A stretch of 64,000 nucleotides of DNA from Pannonibacter sp. XCT-53 (GTDB taxonomy: Bacteria; Pseudomonadota; Alphaproteobacteria; Rhizobiales; Stappiaceae), in NCBI RefSeq assembly GCF_009915765.1, contig NZ_JAABLQ010000001.1, forward strand, positions 310,001 through 374,000, in the 5' to 3' direction. Both the position numbers and the translations under genes were made by a program. Shown piece after piece: positions 8,978-17,158 of the stretch. The notes beneath the pieces were generated by a model. It was not told the origin of the DNA, searched no databases, and saw only the letters and a list, made by a program, of their open reading frames with translations. Position 1 is the stretch's first letter, and the number at the start of each line of letters is the position of its first letter.

Positions 8978-9108
8978 TATTTTAATACTCCCTCCCATGA
9001 CGGTGCAGCGCGGATGGTGCGCGCCGGATTTGCCAGCCCAAAGCAAGCGATTCCTTCCTTGAGCCGTGGCCCGGACTGACAGGTTCCGGGCCTTTCGGGA
9101 GATCTTTC

Positions 9109-11559
9109 ATGTCCGTTGCTTCAGGGCGCGATGCCCTCTGGCTGGCGTGCGTCGCCGGCCTCGCTCTCCTGTGCGCCGCAGCCGGTGCGTCGCCGGCGCT
9201 GGCCCAGACAAGAGGCCAGTCAGCTGGCCAGTCAGCGGGCCAGTCTGGCAGCCAGACGGCTGGCCAAACCGGCGGCCAAACCGGCGGCCAAACCGGCGGC
9301 CAGACAGCGGCCAGGCCCGCATCCGGGACCCGTGCGGCAACGGCTGCGGCACCTGCGCCGGCGGCGGCCGGGGCTGCTCCGGCTGGCGAGGCTGCGCTGC
9401 TGGCCGAGGCCGGTGGCCTCATCACCCAGCTCAGCCGCATCACGCTGTTTGCCGACCGGCAGGAGCGGGCGGTGCTCGACGTGCCGGCGAGCGTCTCCGT
9501 CGTCACGAGGCAGGAGCTGGAGCAGCTCGGCATTTCCGACATGCAGCAGCTGACCCGGTATCTGCCCGGCGTCACCGTGCAGCGCCAGACCTCGGCCACC
9601 GATCCGTTCAACACCTTCTCCGGCTTCACCATCCGCGGCGTCGGCGGCAACCGGGTGCAGATGCAGGTGGACGGCTCGCGCGTCGCCGAGCGCATCACCG
9701 ACGGCACCCGCGACTATCTCGACTTCAACTTCGTGCGTCAGGTGGAAGTGGTGCGCGGCCCGGCCTCGGTGCTGTGGGGCGCTGATGCGCTGGGCGGTGT
9801 CGTCGCCGTCGAGACCCTGGACCCGGAAGACGTGCTGAAGGGCCGCAAGATGGGCGGCGAGGGCCGCGTTGCCTATGACAGTCTCAACAGCTCCGGCCTC
9901 GCCTCTGGCGTGTTCGCGCAGCGCTGGTCCGAGACCTTCGCGGTGATGGCGGCCGTGTCGCGGCAGGCAGCCAAGGAGGCGAAACTCTCCAACGCCCGCG
10001 CCGACGGCGGCATCTACGGCTGCCCGCGTGTGCTCTCCGCCGGCCAGCTGCCCTGCGACAAGCTCGACCCGACCAATGCCGACAGCACGCGCGGCCTGTT
10101 CAAGTTCGTCTGGACGCCGTCGAACGAGCACCGGCTGGAGGCCTCGGCCGACCTTCTGCGGCGCACGACCGACGTGGACTACACCCGTACGCGCGGGGTC
10201 CAGACCAACGGCAATGTCATCACGGGCTATGACCGCGACCTGACCCTGACGCGCAACCGCTTCGCGCTGGAACACAGCTGGACGCCGGACAGCGGCGTCC
10301 TCGACGAGCTGAAGACGACGTTCGCCTACACGCCGCACAAGTATGACCGCAAGGGCCTCCAGCGCGGCACGACCCGCGCGGGGCAGGGCTACATCCTGCA
10401 GGATTATCTCTCCTACAAGGAGAACTTCTTCGAGCTGGACGTGCAGGCGACCAAGGCCTTTGAACTCGGCGCCACCGACCACGAGCTGACCTTCGGCTTC
10501 GACGGCGACTATTCCAGGGTCGACTACACCCGCCTTGACCGCACCACCAACCTTGCCACCGGCGCGGTGACGGAGGCGCGGGCGGGCGGCTTCAACTTCG
10601 CCAATTCCGACACGCGCCGGGCCGATGTCTATGCCCAGCACAAGATCGGCCTGTTCGACAACACGCTGGAACTGACGCCGGGCCTGCGCCTCGCCACCTA
10701 CCGCATCAATCCGCGTCCGAATCCGGATTACAAGGTCGTGCCCGGCTCCGAGCCGCGCGTGCGGGAGGATACGTCGCTGCTGAAGAGCCTCGGCGCGCTC
10801 TACCACATCGATGACACCTGGTCGGTCTGGGGCAAGTACGGCGAAGGCTTCAAGATGCCGACGGCGCAGCAGCTCTTCACCTCCGTGCCCGGGGCTGCCT
10901 TCGACCAGATCCCCGCGCCGAACCTGAAGCCGGAAAAGGTGCGCAGCCTCGAGGCCGGTGTCCGCGCCCAGATCGAGCGGGGCTACCTGTCGATCACCGG
11001 CTTCCGCGCCGACTACACCGACTTCATCGAGAGCTTCTACAACCCGCCCGGCACCAATGACTACACCTACCGCAACCTGTCGGAAGTGGCCGTCTGGGGC
11101 GTGGAAGTGGAGGGCGCCTATGGCCTGACCGAGGATCTCACCGCCACTGCCAGCGTCGCCTGGCAAAAGGGCACGCAGAAGGCCGCAGCCGGCGCCGCCT
11201 CGACGCCGCACACCCTGCCGCCGCTCACCGCCGTGCTCGGCCTCAGCTACGCGCTGCCGCAGTACAACCTGACGCTGGATGCGATGACCCGCATGGCCGC
11301 GCCGGTCTACGAGACCTCCTCGCCCACCGGCTTCAAGCCGGGCGGCTATGCGGTGCTCGATGTCTTTGCCTCCTGGCAGGTCACCGAAATGGCAAGCCTT
11401 GATCTCGGCGTGAAAAACGTCTTCGACACCCGCTACTTCGAGGCCTCCGCCGCCGGCATGACCACGCGGCCGACTTCGGCCATTGCCAACCAGAACCCGC
11501 TCGAGCTGCAGACCGGCCCCGGCCGCACCTTCCAGGCCTCGTTCAACGTGAAGTTCTGA
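9109..11559 (+). CDS. TonB-dependent haem/haemoprotein receptor
   Basis: 816 residues. A signal peptide (residues 1-33, ending SPALAQ) is followed by eight Gly-Gln-x-x repeats (about 36-67) and an Ala-rich linker. The plug domain (about 105-225) holds QERAVLDVPASVSVVTRQELEQLGI, GFTIRGVGGNRVQMQVDG and VRGPASVLWGADALGGVV. The rest is the 22-strand barrel, ending in an aromatic-terminated strand (FQASFNVKF). It resembles the haemin/haemoglobin/lactoferrin receptor class, with GFKMPTAQQLF at the FRAP position and APNLKPEK at the NPNL position. GGGAGA precedes the ATG. First gene of a four-gene operon with an iron box upstream. Confidence 0.9.
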   Translation: MSVASGRDALWLACVAGLALLCAAAGASPALAQTRGQSAGQSAGQSGSQTAGQTGGQTGGQTGGQTAARPASGTRAATAAAPAPAAAGAAPAGEAALLAEAGGLITQLSRITLFADRQERAVLDVPASVSVVTRQELEQLGISDMQQLTRYLPGVTVQRQTSATDPFNTFSGFTIRGVGGNRVQMQVDGSRVAERITDGTRDYLDFNFVRQVEVVRGPASVLWGADALGGVVAVETLDPEDVLKGRKMGGEGRVAYDSLNSSGLASGVFAQRWSETFAVMAAVSRQAAKEAKLSNARADGGIYGCPRVLSAGQLPCDKLDPTNADSTRGLFKFVWTPSNEHRLEASADLLRRTTDVDYTRTRGVQTNGNVITGYDRDLTLTRNRFALEHSWTPDSGVLDELKTTFAYTPHKYDRKGLQRGTTRAGQGYILQDYLSYKENFFELDVQATKAFELGATDHELTFGFDGDYSRVDYTRLDRTTNLATGAVTEARAGGFNFANSDTRRADVYAQHKIGLFDNTLELTPGLRLATYRINPRPNPDYKVVPGSEPRVREDTSLLKSLGALYHIDDTWSVWGKYGEGFKMPTAQQLFTSVPGAAFDQIPAPNLKPEKVRSLEAGVRAQIERGYLSITGFRADYTDFIESFYNPPGTNDYTYRNLSEVAVWGVEVEGAYGLTEDLTATASVAWQKGTQKAAAGAASTPHTLPPLTAVLGLSYALPQYNLTLDAMTRMAAPVYETSSPTGFKPGGYAVLDVFASWQVTEMASLDLGVKNVFDTRYFEASAAGMTTRPTSAIANQNPLELQTGPGRTFQASFNVKF
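9214..9309 (+). repeat. Eight 12-bp tandem units coding for Gly-Gln-x-x repeats
   Basis: Eight consecutive 12-bp units of the form GGCCA(G/A)(T/A)C(A/C)G(C/G)(T/C/G), three of them identical (GGCCAAACCGGC), sit inside the receptor gene just after the signal sequence. Because 12 is a multiple of three the reading frame survives any change in copy number, so the array is a candidate length-variable linker in front of the plug. Confidence 0.85.
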
Positions 11560-11563
11560 TCCG

Positions 11564-13318
11564 ATGCGCGCTGTTCTTGCCCGCATTTATCGCCTGACGC
11601 GGCTTGCCGCGTCAGGACCCGGCGCGCCGGTGGCGCTGGTTCTTTATGCCGTGGTGCTTGGGCTGCAGTTTGCCGCCGTCTGGGTGTCGGTGCAGATCAT
11701 CAGCTGGTACAAGGCCTTCTATGACGCGCTGGAACGGCGGGATGCGGCAGAAGCCCTGCTTCAGGTCGGCCATTTTGCCGCGCTGACTGCGGCTGCCGCG
11801 GCCTGTTTCCTCGTTGGCGACTGGCTGCGCAAACGGCTGCAGATGCGCTTGCGCGCGCGGCTGACGGCTTGCATGCAGGATGCCTGGCTTGCCAACAAGG
11901 CCTACTGGCATCTGCGCCCCGGCTTTTCGGTGCAGCCGGTCGACAACCCGGACCAACGCATTGCCGAAGACTGCCGCAAGTTCATCGAGCGGCTGCTCAT
12001 CGAAACGCTGGACGTGATCTCAAACGCGGTCGCCCTTGTCTCCTATGTGGCGGTGCTGTGGTCACTTTCAGCCGTGCCACTCAGCTTCCACCTGTTTGGT
12101 CTCGATGTGGAAATTCCGCGTTACATGGTCTGGGCCGCCTTCCTCTATGTGGCTGTGTCGAGCCTCCTGACCCATTTGCTGGGCCGGCCGGTCAAGGGGC
12201 TGGTGTTCCAGCAGGAGCGCTGCGAGGCGGACTTCCGCCATGCTCTGGTGCAGCTGCGGGAAGGCACGGACGAAATTGCACAGTCCTCCGGCGAGGAGGC
12301 CGAGCGCCGCCGCCTTGAGCGCAGGTTCGGCGAGATCCGCCGCAACTGGCACCGGCTTATCCGCGCCGAAGTCATCCTCGGCCTGTTCGTCCGGCCCTAC
12401 ATGCAGACGATCCTGCGCATTCCGACCTTTCTGGCCTTGCCCATCTATTTTGCCGGAAACCTGACCCTCGGCGGGCTGATGCAGCTGGCGCAGAGCTTCT
12501 CCACCACCGCAACGACCCTGAGCTGGTTCATCTTCTCCTACCGGGATCTGGCGGAATTCGTGGCGGTGTCGGAGCGTCTGGATGATCTTCTGGCGCTGAC
12601 GCGCAATCCGCAGACGCCTGAGGGCGTGCCGCAGGCGATCACGCGGGGGGCAGCCCCCGGCGGCGGCATGAAGCTGCAAGGTGTGGCGCTCTCCACTCCG
12701 CAGGGCAGGCGGCTGGCTCCGGTTCCGGATATGGCGCTGCAGCCCGGTCAGAGCCTCTGGGTGGCCGGGCCGTCAGGGGCCGGCAAGAGCACGCTGCTTG
12801 CGGCGCTCTCCGGCCTCTGGCCCTTTGGCGAGGGCCGCATCAGCGTGCCCGAAGGGTCGCGCCTCGTGCTGCCGCAGACCCCGCGTGTCTTCCCCGAAGG
12901 TCTTGCTCATGCCGTGACCTATCCACGGGAGCCGGAGGACGTGGGCCGTGACGCCATCGAGGCGGCCCTCCGGGAGACCGGTCTGGGGCACAAGCTCGCC
13001 GCACTCGATCTGCCTGGCCCTGAGGGCTATGCGGGCCTCTCCATGGGCGAACGCCAGCGGCTGGCGCTGGCGCGGGTCTTCATCCACCGGCCTGCCGTGC
13101 TCATCCTGGATGAAGCAACCAGCGCGCTTGATGCCCGCAGCGAGGTGGACCTGCTGGCCAGGGTCAGGGCCGAACTGCCCAACGCCACCATCATCTGCGC
13201 CGCCCATCGCCCGCCCGAAGGGCTCGCGCCCTACCAGATCCTCGCCCTTGACCCCGCAGCCGCCACTGACCGTGCAAGTCAGCCGCTGCCAGCCCCACGC
13301 GCCGGAGCCCTCGCATGA
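11564..13318 (+). CDS. ABC transporter, fused permease/ATPase, SbmA/BacA-like (ABC_membrane_2) family
   Basis: 584 residues. Residues 1-330 are a six-helix membrane domain of the SbmA/BacA/YddA type (ISWYKAFYDALERRD, LTACMQDAWLANKAYWHL, NPDQRIAEDCRKFIE). The nucleotide-binding domain follows: Walker A GPSGAGKST at about 401, signature LSMGERQRLALAR at about 491, Walker B LILDEATSALDARSE at about 515, H-loop CAAHRP. Relatives include Rv1819c (cobalamin and hydrophilic solutes) and human ABCD4. It starts four bases after the receptor stop, and its own stop overlaps the next ATG. In this setting it is the only visible inner-membrane step for the receptor's cargo. That role is inference. Confidence 0.88.
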   Translation: MRAVLARIYRLTRLAASGPGAPVALVLYAVVLGLQFAAVWVSVQIISWYKAFYDALERRDAAEALLQVGHFAALTAAAAACFLVGDWLRKRLQMRLRARLTACMQDAWLANKAYWHLRPGFSVQPVDNPDQRIAEDCRKFIERLLIETLDVISNAVALVSYVAVLWSLSAVPLSFHLFGLDVEIPRYMVWAAFLYVAVSSLLTHLLGRPVKGLVFQQERCEADFRHALVQLREGTDEIAQSSGEEAERRRLERRFGEIRRNWHRLIRAEVILGLFVRPYMQTILRIPTFLALPIYFAGNLTLGGLMQLAQSFSTTATTLSWFIFSYRDLAEFVAVSERLDDLLALTRNPQTPEGVPQAITRGAAPGGGMKLQGVALSTPQGRRLAPVPDMALQPGQSLWVAGPSGAGKSTLLAALSGLWPFGEGRISVPEGSRLVLPQTPRVFPEGLAHAVTYPREPEDVGRDAIEAALRETGLGHKLAALDLPGPEGYAGLSMGERQRLALARVFIHRPAVLILDEATSALDARSEVDLLARVRAELPNATIICAAHRPPEGLAPYQILALDPAAATDRASQPLPAPRAGALA

Positions 13319-13998
13319 CCGATCAAGTCAAACGCCACCGTCTCGACGTCCAGCCTGCCGCCGTCTTCCCGCTGCTTCCCGGCCTTGGCCGCATCATGGT
13401 CATTGTGCGGAGCGCCGGCAGCCTGCACGAGCGCATCGGCCCCCTCGACACGGCCGAGATCAGCGACCACAGCGTCACCCTGTCCGGCGCCTGCCACGCG
13501 GCCGTCATCGACCTCAGTTCCCTCGACAGCCTCCACTACGACACCTCCTCGGTGATGAAGGACAAGGTCCTGCCGCGGCTTGACTTCATGACCGCCAGCG
13601 GCGAGCCGGGCGTCTCCGTCGTGGGGCTGGAGGGGGCCGAGCCGTTCGAGACGGCGCTGCGCCTCTTTGCCCGCATTCCGGCTGTTGCGCCCGAGCGGTC
13701 CGCCGCAGAGGCCACGCCGCCCGAGACCGGGGGCGATCCCGCCGCTCCGGTGCTGGAGGCGCTGGTCGGCGGCGATCCGGTGACGATCCGTTTCGAGACC
13801 GCCAGCGTGCGCCAGCAGTGGCAGGGCAAGGTCGAGGCGGTGAAGCCGATGAGCGGCTTCTTCAACATCATGACGCCGGATTTCCATCTGCATCTGAAGG
13901 CCGGCACCGTCGCCTCCTGGCAGGACGCGGACGGCTGGCGCCATGCCCTGGACGCTGAGGGCAACCGCACCGGCCTCGCCATCGGGCCGCTCGCATGA
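13315..13998 (+). CDS. HemS/HutX-like haem-handling protein, half size
   Basis: 227 residues, no signal peptide. The N-terminal part (VFPLLPGLGRIMVIVRSAGSLHERIG) parallels the LG-vmaltRn-vhEkvG block of HemS/ChuS. The end of the domain (GFFNIMTPDFHLHLKAGTVASW) parallels the lNvlDpdFNLHL-iaevW block. HemS proteins carry two such repeats in about 345 residues, whereas here one copy accounts for the whole chain, as in HutX/ChuX. Expected role: cytoplasmic haem carriage or degradation. ATGA overlap with the genes on both sides shows translational coupling. Similarity is remote, so the assignment leans on context. Confidence 0.68.
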   Translation: MTDQVKRHRLDVQPAAVFPLLPGLGRIMVIVRSAGSLHERIGPLDTAEISDHSVTLSGACHAAVIDLSSLDSLHYDTSSVMKDKVLPRLDFMTASGEPGVSVVGLEGAEPFETALRLFARIPAVAPERSAAEATPPETGGDPAAPVLEALVGGDPVTIRFETASVRQQWQGKVEAVKPMSGFFNIMTPDFHLHLKAGTVASWQDADGWRHALDAEGNRTGLAIGPLA

Positions 13999-14813
13999 GC
14001 GGGGCCGTCATGATCCCCGGCCAATGGATCCGGCCGTCTGACGGGGCCGTCCTCGCCCATCCCGAGGTGCTCGCCCTTGCTGCCCGCGCCGATGTGGTGC
14101 TCCTGGGCGAGCAGCACGACAAGGCGGCGCAGCACCGCTGGCAACTGCATGTCCTGGCCGGCCTCCTCGCCCGTCGCGCCGACATCGCGGTCGGCTTCGA
14201 GATGGTCCCGGCGCGGCTTGATCCGGTGCTGGCGCGCTGGGTGGCGGGTGAGCTGACCGAGGCCGATTTTCTCGAGCAGGCCGAATGGGGCACGGTCTGG
14301 GGCTTCCCGGCCGAGCTCTACCTGCCGCTGTTCCGCTTCTGCCGGCAGTTCCGCCTGCCGATGCTGGGGCTCAACTGCCGCCGCGCTCTGGTGACAGAGG
14401 TCGGCATCGGTGGCTGGGACGCCATCCCGGACGCCGACCGGGACGGCGTGACGCCCGCGCTGCCGGCGACCCCGGCCTATCGCCGCTTCCTGTTCGAGTT
14501 CACCGGCGGCGGCGCGCCGAACCGCAAGGTCACCAGCCCCGACGATCCGGCCTTCGACCGGTTCGTCCGCGCGCAGCAGGTCTGGGACCGCGCCTTCGCC
14601 TGCCGCATTGCCGAGGCCCGCGCGGCGAGGGGCGCGCCGCTGGTCGTCGGCATCATCGGCCGGGGTCATCTCGAGTTCGGTCATGGCACGCCAGCGCAGC
14701 TGGCTGATCTCGGCGTCGCAACTGTCACGGTGCTCTTGCCGCACACCGCGCCGGAGAGACCGGCGCCGGGAATTGCCGATGCGGTCTTCGTCATGGATCC
14801 GCTGGACATGTGA
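13995..14813 (+). CDS. ChaN-like haem-binding protein (DUF399)
   Basis: 272 residues. The ChaN core is plain: VVLLGEQHDKAAQHRWQL (residues about 34-51), AVGFEMVPARLD, EWGTVWGFPAELYLPL, and the late GIIGRGHLEFGHGTPAQL. The fold belongs to the EreA/Tiki/ChaN group. In Campylobacter ChaN is an iron-regulated outer-membrane lipoprotein that binds two haems. This copy starts directly at the domain and has neither signal peptide nor lipobox, so it should be cytoplasmic. Last gene of the operon, overlapping the previous gene by four bases. Confidence 0.82.
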   Translation: MSGAVMIPGQWIRPSDGAVLAHPEVLALAARADVVLLGEQHDKAAQHRWQLHVLAGLLARRADIAVGFEMVPARLDPVLARWVAGELTEADFLEQAEWGTVWGFPAELYLPLFRFCRQFRLPMLGLNCRRALVTEVGIGGWDAIPDADRDGVTPALPATPAYRRFLFEFTGGGAPNRKVTSPDDPAFDRFVRAQQVWDRAFACRIAEARAARGAPLVVGIIGRGHLEFGHGTPAQLADLGVATVTVLLPHTAPERPAPGIADAVFVMDPLDM

Positions 14814-14945
14814 GGCCGCGCGCGACGACACATGAAGTGGCACAAGGAGCGACACAAGGCGCGGCACAAAAGGCCTGCCATCGCGGCGCAACTGGTCTAG
14901 GCTTGGGGCTCGACTGTTTGGGGTTCAACTGCCCGGGGCCTCGCC

Positions 14946-15749
14946 ATGCTGCTGTTTTCTGCCAATCTCGGATTTCTCTTCACGGACCTGTCGCTGCCCG
15001 AGGCCGTCGGTGCGGCGGCGCGGGCCGGGTTCGATGCGGTGGAGCTGCACTGGCCACACGTGGGCCCGGCTGCGATCCCGGCAGACGAGCTGAAATCCGC
15101 GGCCGCAGAGGCGGGCCTGCCGATCCTCGCGCTCAACACGGCCAGGGGCGACGCTGCGGCGGGTGACTTCGGCCTCTCGGCCCTGGCCGGACGCGAGCGC
15201 GAGGCGCGCGCGGCCATCGACGCGGCGCTGGCCTATGCATCAGCCTGCGGGGCAGGGGCCGTGCATCTGATGGCCGGCAAGGCCGAGGGCCCCGAGGCGC
15301 ACGCAGCGTTCCTCGCCAACCTGCGCCACGCGCTTGCCTCGGCCCGGCCGCAGGGCCTGCGCATCCTGCTGGAGCCGATCAACACCTTCGACGTGCCCGG
15401 CTATTTCGTCTCGACGGTGGACCGCGCCCTGGCGCTGATCGAGGAGACGGGCGGGGAGGCCGAGCTCCTGCTCGACTGCTACCATGTCGCCCGCATGGGC
15501 GGAGATCCGGCCACCGTCCTCGCCGAGGCCTTCCCGAAGATCGGCCACATCCAGATCGCCGGTGTGCCCGACCGCGGCGAACCCGACCAGGGCGCGCTCG
15601 CCTATCCCCCGCTTCTCGACGGCCTCCAGCGCCTCGGCTACGCCGGCCACATCGGCGCCGAATACCGCCCCCGCCTGTCCGGTGCTGGCGGAACGGAGGC
15701 CGGCCTCACGTGGCTTGCGGCGTTCCGGAGGGGGAGGGGTGCAGGATAG
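14946..15749 (+). CDS. hyi: Hydroxypyruvate isomerase-like TIM-barrel protein
   Basis: 267 residues of the AP-endonuclease-2-like sugar isomerase fold. Landmarks are FSANLGFLFTDLSLPEAVGAAARAGFDAVELHWP at the start, ILLEPINTFDVPGYFV with the first metal-ligand glutamate, LLLDCYHVARMGGD with the Asp/His pair, IGHIQIAGVPDRGEPDQG, and GAEYRP with the last glutamate. These match Hyi and the related OtnI isomerases, which interconvert hydroxypyruvate or oxo-tetronate species. The neighbours give no pathway, so substrate is uncertain. The next gene on this strand starts 81 bp later. Confidence 0.82.
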   Translation: MLLFSANLGFLFTDLSLPEAVGAAARAGFDAVELHWPHVGPAAIPADELKSAAAEAGLPILALNTARGDAAAGDFGLSALAGREREARAAIDAALAYASACGAGAVHLMAGKAEGPEAHAAFLANLRHALASARPQGLRILLEPINTFDVPGYFVSTVDRALALIEETGGEAELLLDCYHVARMGGDPATVLAEAFPKIGHIQIAGVPDRGEPDQGALAYPPLLDGLQRLGYAGHIGAEYRPRLSGAGGTEAGLTWLAAFRRGRGAG

Positions 15750-15795
15750 GTCTTGCCAAGCAGTGTCCGTCCAGTGAAGACTGTCGGGCACGCCC

Positions 15796-15809
15796 AATGT
15801 GATCACATT
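15796..15809. promoter_or_regulatory. Perfect 14-bp palindrome, candidate operator
   Basis: AATGTGATCACATT is a perfect palindrome 22 bp before the first FAD oxidase. TGTGA/TCACA half-sites suit GntR- or Crp-type dimers, here with no spacer. No regulator gene is adjacent, so the binding protein is unknown. Confidence 0.5.
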
Positions 15810-15830
15810 TTGTCTGCTGCCGAGACCCGA

Positions 15831-17153
15831 ATGCTGAAATCCCTCGATCTTCTCACCGCCAATGACCGACCGGGGCAGCATGCGACCTCCTGGTATGCGG
15901 CGACGGCGAGCCGGAGGACCGATCATCCCTCGCTCGCCGGTGCGGTCAGCGCGGATGTGGTGATCGTCGGTGGCGGCTACACGGGGCTCAGCTCCGCGCT
16001 GCACCTGGCAGAGGCCGGGCTTTCGGTCGTCGTGCTGGAGGCGCATCGCATCGGCTGGGGCGCCTCGGGCCGCAACGGCGGGCAGGTGGGCTCCGGCCAG
16101 CGCCTTGACCAGATCACGCTGGAGGACATGGTCGGCAAGTCCGACGCCCGGCTTTTGTGGGATCTTGCCGAGGACTCCAAGGCCATCGTCCACGCGCTGA
16201 TCGGCAAGCATCAGATCGACTGCGACTACCGGCCGGGCATCCTCTACGCCGATCACCGTCCCGACATTGCGCGGGATCATGCGGCCTATGCCGATCACCT
16301 GGCCCGGCATTACGGTTATCACGACAACGAGGTGCTGGACCGCGACAGCGTGCGCGCGCGCCTGGCCAGCCCGCTCTACCACGGCGGCGTGCTCGACAAG
16401 GGGGCCGGCCACGTGCATCCGCTCAACCTCGCGCTCGGCATCGGCCGTGCGGCGGAGGCGGCCGGCGTGCGGATCTTCGAGACCTCGACCGTGACGGGAT
16501 ATCGCAACGAAGGCGGCAAGGTTACCGTTACCACGGCGGCCGGCAGCGTCACGGCCGGGCACATGGTGCTGGCCTGCAACGGCTATCTCGGCAAGCTGGA
16601 GCCGAAGGTGGCGGCGAAGGTGATGCCGATCAACAACTTCATCATCGTGACGGAGCCCCTCGGCGCGGAGCGCGCCGAAGCCCTGATCGCGGGCGGGGTG
16701 GCGGTCGCCGACAGCAAGTTCGTGATCAACTATTTCCGCATGACCCGTGACCACCGGCTGCTGTTCGGCGGCGGCGAGACCTACGGCTACCGGTTCCCGG
16801 CCAACATCCCGGAGTTCGTGCGCAGGCCGCTGAAATCGGTGTTTCCGCAGCTGGGCGACGTGCGCATCGACTATGGCTGGGGCGGAACGCTGGCGATCAC
16901 GCCGAAGCGCATGCCCCTGTTCACCCGCCTGGCCCCCAATGTGGTCAGCGCCTCGGGATACTCGGGTCACGGGGTGGCCATGGCCTGCCTTGCCGGCCGG
17001 CTGATCGGCGAGGCCGTCACCGGCCGGGCCGGGGGCTTCGACGTGTTCGAGCGCCTCCGCATCCCCTCCTTCCCCGGCGGCGCGCGCATGCGCTTCCCGC
17101 TGCTCGTGGCGGCGATGACCTGGTTCTCGCTGCGCGACCGGCTCGGGATCTGA
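15831..17153 (+). CDS. FAD-dependent amine oxidoreductase, PuuB-like (DAO family)
   Basis: 440 residues from the ATG at 15831; an upstream TTG would absorb the palindromic operator into the coding region. The FAD motif VVIVGGGYTGLSSALHLAE (about residues 43-61) is followed by [17 protein letters not shown], the signature of gamma-glutamylputrescine oxidase-like proteins, and it ends with SGYSGHGVAMACLAGRLIGEA. PuuB-type enzymes oxidise polyamine conjugates to aldehydes. None of puuA, puuC or puuD is in the window, so puuB itself is not claimed. A paralogue follows after five bases. Confidence 0.85.
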   Translation: MLKSLDLLTANDRPGQHATSWYAATASRRTDHPSLAGAVSADVVIVGGGYTGLSSALHLAEAGLSVVVLEAHRIGWGASGRNGGQVGSGQRLDQITLEDMVGKSDARLLWDLAEDSKAIVHALIGKHQIDCDYRPGILYADHRPDIARDHAAYADHLARHYGYHDNEVLDRDSVRARLASPLYHGGVLDKGAGHVHPLNLALGIGRAAEAAGVRIFETSTVTGYRNEGGKVTVTTAAGSVTAGHMVLACNGYLGKLEPKVAAKVMPINNFIIVTEPLGAERAEALIAGGVAVADSKFVINYFRMTRDHRLLFGGGETYGYRFPANIPEFVRRPLKSVFPQLGDVRIDYGWGGTLAITPKRMPLFTRLAPNVVSASGYSGHGVAMACLAGRLIGEAVTGRAGGFDVFERLRIPSFPGGARMRFPLLVAAMTWFSLRDRLGI

Positions 17154-17158
17154 CGGCC

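Noticed and set aside
9232..11586. A 784-codon frame antisense to the TonB receptor
   Set aside because: Same artefact; His/Arg/Val-rich product without any motif.
15831..17153. Naming the first oxidase puuB
   Set aside because: Signature fits the PuuB-like group, but puuA, puuC and puuD are absent nearby and a paralogue follows, so the specific name is not safe.
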